Assembly: GCF_025446935.1 (NCBI RefSeq)
Contig: NZ_JAOEGN010000001.1
Span: forward strand, 124,001 to 188,000
Origin: Paracholeplasma vituli
Lineage (GTDB): Bacteria > Bacillota_I > Bacilli_A > Acholeplasmatales > UBA5453
DNA length: 64,000 nucleotides
Direction of reading: 5' to 3'
The notes under the pieces were generated by a model that was given only the letters and a program-made list of their open reading frames with translations, searched no databases and was not told the origin of the DNA. Below, one piece after another: positions 59,132 to 64,000 of this stretch; within the stretch, counting starts at the first letter, position 1; every line of letters begins with the position of its first letter. A program made the position numbers and the translations under genes.

Positions 59132-60262
59132 CTATTCAATTCGGAGTGGTAAAATCAAGTGTAGCATATCTGGATCTAAGTCACCTTTGATAACAAATGG
59201 TTTAATTTCTCCAGCAAAATTAATCGATACTTCATTCGAGTTGAATGCTTTTAGGGCATCGGTTAAGTTTTTAGAATTGAATGCAATTTTAATAATTGGT
59301 CCGACTACGTCATCCGCTGGTACGATTTCTTCAACCGCGTCACCGACTTCATTGTTTGTCGAAGAAACTTCAACAATATAATCTGGACGAATATTTAATT
59401 TTACAATATTGTAGTTGTTATCTTTTTCACGTGGGCTTAAGACGCTGACACGTTCAACAGCTTTTAAAAGTTCTTCCTTGTTGAATTTAACAATAATTGG
59501 GAATTCCTTAGGAATAATTCTTAAAGTATCTGGGTAGACACCATCTAACAATCTGGTTTGGAATAAGATGTTTTTGAACTTGAATAATACTTTATTCGGG
59601 TTGATGAACATGGATACTTCTTCATTGATCGAATCAAGTGTTCTTGATAATTCATCCAAGCTGCGGTTAGGGATAACAATGTTAAACGCTTCGTAATCAT
59701 GTGATAGTGGTAAAATCTTTTGAGATAAACGATAGGAGTCGGTTGCTACGCAATAAAGCTTATCGTCTTCGTGCTTCAAATTGACACCTGTTAAAATAGG
59801 GCGCTTTTCGTATTGTGAAGTCGCGTAGTTGGTTTCTTTGATAATAGCTTTCAATGTCTTGGCTTCCATAACAATTGGTTTACCTAAATCTAAGAAATCG
59901 ACATCTGGATAATCTTCAGCTTCCATGACTCTTAATTTGAATTCAGAACGATCGGCTTTGATTACCATCATTTTATTTTCGATTAACGAAATTTCTACAC
60001 GGTTAGATACGATCTTTCGCATAATCTCAATAAAATATCTGCCAGGAATAACCGCTTTACCGGGCGAAGTAATAACCAACGATTCGTCGCTGACTATTGT
60101 TTGAATCGCAATATCGGTGTTGGATGCTGTAAACACAAGGTGATCTTCGAGCACTTCGAGTTTAATACCATTTAATACAGGTAGCGGAGTTTTGACTGGT
60201 AGTCCTCTTTGGATAACATTCAGTGTATCTAATAAAACATCTTGATTAATACTAAAGACCAT
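59132..60262 (-). CDS. dnaN: DNA polymerase III sliding clamp (beta subunit)
   Basis: Ring-shaped processivity clamp. It has 376 residues in three similar domains: MVFSINQDVLLDTLNVIQRG start, LPVLNGIKLEVLEDHLVFTASN, GRYFIEIMRKIVSNRVEI, TGVNLKHEDDKLYCVATDSYRLS and the C-terminal MLHLILPLRIE typical of clamps. A AAGGAG site precedes the ATG. It is 130 bases after dnaA, with DnaA boxes between. Confidence 0.97.
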   Translation of the reverse strand: MVFSINQDVLLDTLNVIQRGLPVKTPLPVLNGIKLEVLEDHLVFTASNTDIAIQTIVSDESLVITSPGKAVIPGRYFIEIMRKIVSNRVEISLIENKMMVIKADRSEFKLRVMEAEDYPDVDFLDLGKPIVMEAKTLKAIIKETNYATSQYEKRPILTGVNLKHEDDKLYCVATDSYRLSQKILPLSHDYEAFNIVIPNRSLDELSRTLDSINEEVSMFINPNKVLFKFKNILFQTRLLDGVYPDTLRIIPKEFPIIVKFNKEELLKAVERVSVLSPREKDNNYNIVKLNIRPDYIVEVSSTNNEVGDAVEEIVPADDVVGPIIKIAFNSKNLTDALKAFNSNEVSINFAGEIKPFVIKGDLDPDMLHLILPLRIE

Positions 60263-60392
60263 AAATTTTCTCCTTTTTATTATTCTTATTCATTACATTA
60301 TTATTGTTAGTTGATGTGGGTTTGTGGAAAACCCCAAAAACCGCTTACTTACAATATAATTATACCATATTACCCACAGTTTTACCACACAT
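60263..60392. other. dnaA-dnaN gap with DnaA-box-like sites
   Basis: No gene. Sites near the consensus TTATCCACA are 60323-60331 (inverted, one mismatch), 60370-60378 (TTACCCACA, one mismatch) and 60381-60389 (two mismatches). With the boxes upstream of dnaA they suggest a bipartite origin. Confidence 0.55.
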
Positions 60393-61757
60393 TTAGTTGC
60401 TTGTTTTATCGACTTTTTTAAGAATGTTATCAATGGCTAATTTGAGCTGTTCGTTGTGTTTCAAATCATTCTCAATTTTTTCGCACGCTGCTAAAACGGT
60501 TGAGTGATCACGATTTCCAAAGAGCGCTCCTATTGTTTGATACGCAATGTTGTATTTATTTTTTATTAAGTACATGGCGATATGGCGCGGTAATGTGAAT
60601 TTTGCATTACGTCGTTTACCAATGAGATCGTGTACAGTAATACTGTAATAATCACTAACGACACTTTGGATTCGGTCGTAGTTGTTTTCAGTTAAAGCCT
60701 CTGTTTTCTTCCGTGTTTTAATTAAGGTATCTAGCGCTTCGGCTGCAGAATCCACTGTAATTTCAATATTGTTGGTGACACAATAGAATAATACCCGTTT
60801 TAAAGCACCTTCAAGTTCTCTAACGTTGGTAGTAAAATAACTAGCAATAAATTCTAATACAGAAGGATTGATGTCCATTACATCCGGTGCTTCGGTAGAA
60901 AGCTTCTTTCTTAGAATATCAACTCGGTGTTCAAGGTCAGGAATACCAATATCGACGACTAAACCCTGTTCAAATCGTGAACTTAGACGTGACATGATAT
61001 TTTTTAACTCTGAAGCAGGTTTATCAGAAGTAATAACGATTTGTTTATTTTGTTGAGATAATAAGTCGAATAAACGGAAGAATTCCATCTGGGTTTTAGG
61101 AGCCCCAGCAAGCATTTGAATATCGTCAATAAGTAAAACATCCAAATCACGATATTTTTCGTTGAATTGATCCATTTTTTCCTTCTTCAATTGGTCTGCA
61201 AGTTCTTCAATAAAATCTGAAGCTTTGATATACAATACTTTCTGATTGATATCGTTATCTAATATATAGTTACCAATCGCTTGCATCAAGTGGGTTTTAC
61301 CAAGACCTACATCACCAAAGATATAGAACGGATTTGCCACAATACCAGGTTGATCGGCTACTTTTAGAGCCATTTGGAAAGCAAAGCGGTTTGATTTACC
61401 AACGACAAAGTTATCAAAACTTAGGGTTGCAATCAAGTTACCAGTACGGTATTTTTTGTCTAGATTCTTCTCTGGGCCAACAAGCTGCTCTTCACCCACA
61501 AGATCAGATGCTAAAACGAACTTAAATTTTATTAATTCTTTAGGATATAAAGTCGCCGCCAATGTATTGATTCTTGTAAGATACAATCTATTGATTCGAT
61601 CTTTAACATAAACCGAAGGTGCCATAATATGGATATACCCTCCGGAGACCTTCTTTACAGACGAAAGAGGCTCAAATAGATCCTCGTAAATTTCGTCTGA
61701 GTAAGATGATCGCAGGGTATCCAAAATCTGACCCCACAGTGCATCGTATTCTTTCAT
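60393..61757 (-). CDS. dnaA: Chromosomal replication initiator protein DnaA
   Basis: Opens the origin. It has 454 residues from ATG 61757, preceded by GGAG; a longer frame to 61829 adds 24 unlikely residues. Domain I is at about 1-85, AAA+ domain III from about 110: NLIATLSFDNFVVGKSNRFA, Walker A GDVGLGKT at 148-155, Walker B VLLIDDIQMLAG. Domain IV at the C-terminus has the DNA-binding RRNAKFTLPRHIAMYL and GNRDHSTVLAACEKI signature. It is the first minus-strand gene from oriC. Confidence 0.97.
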   Translation of the reverse strand: MKEYDALWGQILDTLRSSYSDEIYEDLFEPLSSVKKVSGGYIHIMAPSVYVKDRINRLYLTRINTLAATLYPKELIKFKFVLASDLVGEEQLVGPEKNLDKKYRTGNLIATLSFDNFVVGKSNRFAFQMALKVADQPGIVANPFYIFGDVGLGKTHLMQAIGNYILDNDINQKVLYIKASDFIEELADQLKKEKMDQFNEKYRDLDVLLIDDIQMLAGAPKTQMEFFRLFDLLSQQNKQIVITSDKPASELKNIMSRLSSRFEQGLVVDIGIPDLEHRVDILRKKLSTEAPDVMDINPSVLEFIASYFTTNVRELEGALKRVLFYCVTNNIEITVDSAAEALDTLIKTRKKTEALTENNYDRIQSVVSDYYSITVHDLIGKRRNAKFTLPRHIAMYLIKNKYNIAYQTIGALFGNRDHSTVLAACEKIENDLKHNEQLKLAIDNILKKVDKTSN

Positions 61758-62054
61758 ATTTTCACTCCAAACTTCTCGTATACATATCTTAGCACATGCG
61801 CGTATAGAGTATAACAAAATCTTATCCACTGAAATTGTGGGAAACTTTTCTTCCGCAGCAGTCTGAAAAACTTATATGTTTATTAAATACACACTTATAA
61901 TGGCTTAACCACCTATTTTCATGGACTTTCAAAGATTTCCACAATTGGGGATAACGTGTGGGAAAGTTTTCCACAAAAAAGTGTGAATAACTTTATTACG
62001 CTAGAGAGAGATAGAGCTAACATTTTACCCTTAAAAATTAATTAGCGATTTAGA
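61758..62054. other. oriC: Replication origin (oriC), dnaA side
   Basis: An intergenic AT-rich region with clustered DnaA boxes: 61822-61830 (TTATCCACT), 61836-61844, 61935-61943, 61946-61954 (inverted TTATCCCCA), 61957-61965, 61967-61975 (TTTTCCACA) and 61982-61990 (inverted TTATTCACA). All are within one or two bases of TTATCCACA. Gene strand switches here, minus to the left and plus to the right. Confidence 0.85.
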
Positions 62055-62083
62055 TTGACTTTTTAAAACTATATTTATATAAT
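62055..62083 (+). promoter_or_regulatory. Promoter of rpmH
   Basis: -35 TTGACT (62055-62060), 17-base spacer and consensus TATAAT (62078-62083), with an AGGTGG site before the rpmH ATG. Confidence 0.85.
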
Positions 62084-62120
62084 AATACACGCATGGTTTC
62101 GTGAGAAAGGTGGTTTATTT

Positions 62121-62255
62121 ATGAAAAGAACATATCAACCAAGTAAACTTAAACGCGTAAAGACTCACGGTTTTAGAGCACGTATGGCTACAGTCGGTGG
62201 CAGACTCGTTCTATCACGTCGTAGAGCTAAAGGACGCGCTTCATTAACTGTATAA
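62121..62255 (+). CDS. rpmH: 50S ribosomal protein L34
   Basis: A 44-residue basic ribosomal protein, [20 protein letters not shown] at the start and [12 protein letters not shown] at the end, with the L34 motif HGFRARM. It is the first plus-strand gene from the origin, as in most Firmicutes. Confidence 0.97.
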   Translation: MKRTYQPSKLKRVKTHGFRARMATVGGRLVLSRRRAKGRASLTV

Positions 62256-62281
62256 TTGAATACAACATTTTAAAACAACCT

Positions 62282-62325
62282 GGACTACTCGATAAAATGT
62301 GCGCTAAGCGCTTTTTGAGTAGTCC
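62282..62325 (+). terminator. Terminator/attenuator between rpmH and rnpA
   Basis: A 9-bp outer stem (62282-62290 with 62317-62325) with an inner GCGC/GCGC stem at 62301-62311, followed by a T-rich stretch. It would reduce read-through from rpmH to rnpA. Confidence 0.7.
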
Positions 62326-62352
62326 TTTTATTTTAAAAAATTCAACCTTAAA

Positions 62353-62703
62353 ATGAAAAAGGTATATCGAATCAAGAAAAATAACGAAATCGATGCGATC
62401 ATACAACACAAAAAGAGCGTAGGAGACAAGTTCTTTGTAGTATACTACAAAGAAACGACCTTACCACATTTCAGATTCGCCATTTCAATTGGAAAAAAAT
62501 ATGGCGGCGCTGTCCAACGTAACAAAATTAAACGACAAATCCGAATGATCCTGCATAACCAGGCTAAAGGGATTCCCCCTTTTGATTATGTGATTGTCGT
62601 TAAAAAAGATGCAAGCACCCTTTCTTTTCAAGAAATCGAAGCCAACATCTTAAAGCATTATTCAAAATTTAAGAAAGTGGAGCACACGAATGAAAAATTA
62701 TAA
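62353..62703 (+). CDS. rnpA: Ribonuclease P protein component
   Basis: Protein partner of RNase P RNA in tRNA 5' processing. It has 116 residues: KKVYRIKKNNEIDAIIQHKK, FRFAISIGKKYGGAVQRNKIKRQIRMILHN (the RNR-type basic motif) and DYVIVVKKDASTLSFQEIE. It overlaps yidC by 14 bases. Confidence 0.95.
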   Translation: MKKVYRIKKNNEIDAIIQHKKSVGDKFFVVYYKETTLPHFRFAISIGKKYGGAVQRNKIKRQIRMILHNQAKGIPPFDYVIVVKKDASTLSFQEIEANILKHYSKFKKVEHTNEKL

Positions 62704-63580
62704 AAAACTGATGAGTGTTTTTATAGTACTAACTTTGTTGGTGGTTCTATCTGGATGTAGTGGCGATCCAACGAAACCAATTGAACTTGGGAAAGGTGGC
62801 GTATTCGAGACAATTCTCGTTATTCCGATTGCTTGGATTATGCAATTCTTTGGCGGCTTGTTCAATAACAGTTTCGCTATTGGGATTATCATCACTACCA
62901 TCATCGTGCGTACGATCGCGTGGCCTATTTATGCTAAGAGTAATGACTTAAGCATTAAGATGGCTGTAGCACAACCAGAAATGCAACGTGTTCAAGCTAA
63001 ATACGCTACTCGTAAAGATCCAGAATCACAACAAAAGATGCAAATGGAAATGATGGCTGTATACAAAAAATATGGTATCAATTTCATGGGATGCTTAATG
63101 CCATTCCTCCAAATGCCAATCTTCTTGGCAATGTATCAAGTTGTTCAACGTATTTGGCGTACAGGCGGTACATATGCAGATCAAGTAAGCAACCAATCCT
63201 TCTTGGGTATTGATTTATCTAAAGCAGGTAACTTTGCAGCCTTATATGGTGAACCTGGCGATATAGCCGGTTGGATCCTAGCTGTAATTGTTGCAGGTAC
63301 GATGTTCGCATTAAACGTCTTAGCTACTAAGAAGCCTTCGTACTCAAAAAATACTGCATCACACAACCCACAAAATGCACAAGCAGAACAAACCCAAAAG
63401 ATGATGAAGTACATGCAATACTTTATGGTCTTCATGATGTTCTCAATCTCTCTACAAAGTAATTCACTAGCCCTTTACTGGGTAGTCGGTAACGTTTATT
63501 CCATCGGACAAAACCTCATCAACAGATACATTAATGAGAAGAAGTACGAAAAGATGAAAAACAAGGACTTGGTAGGTTAA
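62690..63580 (+). CDS. yidC: Membrane protein insertase YidC (OxaA/SpoIIIJ type)
   Basis: Inserts proteins into the cell membrane. It has 296 residues with a lipoprotein signal (LVVLSGCSG, Cys about 24), then about five membrane helices. Motifs are RTIAWPIYAKSNDLSIKMAVAQPEMQ, MQMEMMAVYKKYGINFMGCLMPFLQMPIFLAMYQ and a C-terminal LALYWVVGNVYSIGQ. It overlaps rnpA and is followed by khpB, the usual order. Confidence 0.96.
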   Translation: MKNYKKLMSVFIVLTLLVVLSGCSGDPTKPIELGKGGVFETILVIPIAWIMQFFGGLFNNSFAIGIIITTIIVRTIAWPIYAKSNDLSIKMAVAQPEMQRVQAKYATRKDPESQQKMQMEMMAVYKKYGINFMGCLMPFLQMPIFLAMYQVVQRIWRTGGTYADQVSNQSFLGIDLSKAGNFAALYGEPGDIAGWILAVIVAGTMFALNVLATKKPSYSKNTASHNPQNAQAEQTQKMMKYMQYFMVFMMFSISLQSNSLALYWVVGNVYSIGQNLINRYINEKKYEKMKNKDLVG

Positions 63581-63585
63581 TAACT

Positions 63586-64000
63586 ATGACAAAAAGAGTT
63601 GAATTTGAAGCTAAGACAATTAAAGATGCTGAAGTAAAAGCAACAGAATTATTAAAGATGCCTCTTCAATTTATCAAATTAACTGCGATAAAAGAAAAGA
63701 AGGGAATCCTTGGTATTGGTGCTTCTACCACTTATGAAGCAGTGTTGGAAATCAATCTCGCTTTAGAAGGTAAAAAGTATTTAGATAACATCTTCCAAGC
63801 TTTAGAAATCGATGTTAAAACAGAGTTCAGATCCCAAAACGAAGGAACCGAAATCTATTATCAAATCCAAAGTAAAGAAAACGCCTTGTTGATTGGTAGA
63901 GATGGCAAAACATTAGATGCAATTCAAACCCTTCTAAAAACATATCTTCACAATTATACAAACGAAAAATTAACGGTGTCCTTAGACATTGGCCAATACA
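63586..64000 (+). CDS. khpB: RNA-binding protein KhpB/Jag, 5' part
   Basis: The gene runs off the right edge of the window. The visible 138 codons have the Jag N-terminal domain (MTKRVEFEAKTIKDAEVKAT, then EKKGILGIGA) and the start of the KH domain with LLIGRDGKTLDAIQTLLKTYL. It follows yidC by 5 bases. KhpB binds RNA with KhpA and affects cell division in Firmicutes. The R3H domain lies beyond the window. Confidence 0.9.
   Translation, partial: MTKRVEFEAKTIKDAEVKATELLKMPLQFIKLTAIKEKKGILGIGASTTYEAVLEINLALEGKKYLDNIFQALEIDVKTEFRSQNEGTEIYYQIQSKENALLIGRDGKTLDAIQTLLKTYLHNYTNEKLTVSLDIGQY

Overview
The window is a low-GC chromosome segment that contains the replication origin. It fits the Acholeplasma/Izemoplasma side of the Mollicutes: it is AT-rich, TGA is a stop codon (for example at the end of mfd at 39493), the pathway genes are a reduced Bacillus-like set, PduL is the only phosphotransacylase seen, and the block rnmV-rsmA-ispE-prs-pth-mfd keeps its Bacillus order. 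The species cannot be fixed from sequence alone. Nearly every gene left of about 61.9 kb is on the minus strand and every gene right of it is on the plus strand, as expected for forks diverging from oriC in the dnaA-rpmH gap.

Layout. 1-6.2 kb is a decay zone: an ilvE broken by one in-frame stop codon, an IS110-family element with a twice-frameshifted transposase, a shattered unknown gene, a wecB epimerase, and a second IS110-family element with an intact transposase and a structured non-coding left end. 6.2-20.6 kb is a Wzx/Wzy-type surface polysaccharide operon: flippase, polymerase, several glycosyltransferases, a three-enzyme set that should make a UDP-2-acetamido-2,6-dideoxy-L-hexose, an initiating sugar-phosphate transferase, and at its head a winged-helix/Rossmann regulator. 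20.7-27.2 kb is an accessory island: two tandem tyrosine recombinases (one lacking catalytic residues) below a 39-bp imperfect palindrome, a broken small antitoxin-like gene, an XRE/ImmA-peptidase plus PIN pair, and a three-gene operon encoding two different TIR-like proteins around a small membrane protein. That operon is the best candidate here for a poorly described defence system.

27.2-33.6 kb returns to the core: a membrane NDP-sugar dehydratase followed by glmS-glmM-glmU, which supplies UDP-GlcNAc to the polysaccharide pathway. The octamer TTGTTCGA, on either strand, occurs twice around the capsule-operon promoter and three times upstream of this operon, suggesting co-regulation. 34-51 kb holds purA, glnA, a Sel1-repeat membrane protein, a flavin-fold protein, mfd, pth, prs, ispE, rsmA, rnmV, an HD hydrolase, pduL, a HIT protein and a histidine kinase/response regulator pair. 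51-64 kb holds serS under a T-box, a decayed gene, gyrA, gyrB, recF, an S4-domain protein, dnaN, dnaA, oriC, rpmH, rnpA, yidC and the start of khpB/jag.

Several genes are broken by apparent one-base losses, three of them in or beside mononucleotide runs. They may be genuine pseudogenes or base-calling errors. Many promoters are extended -10 sites (TGnTATAAT) with weak -35 boxes.
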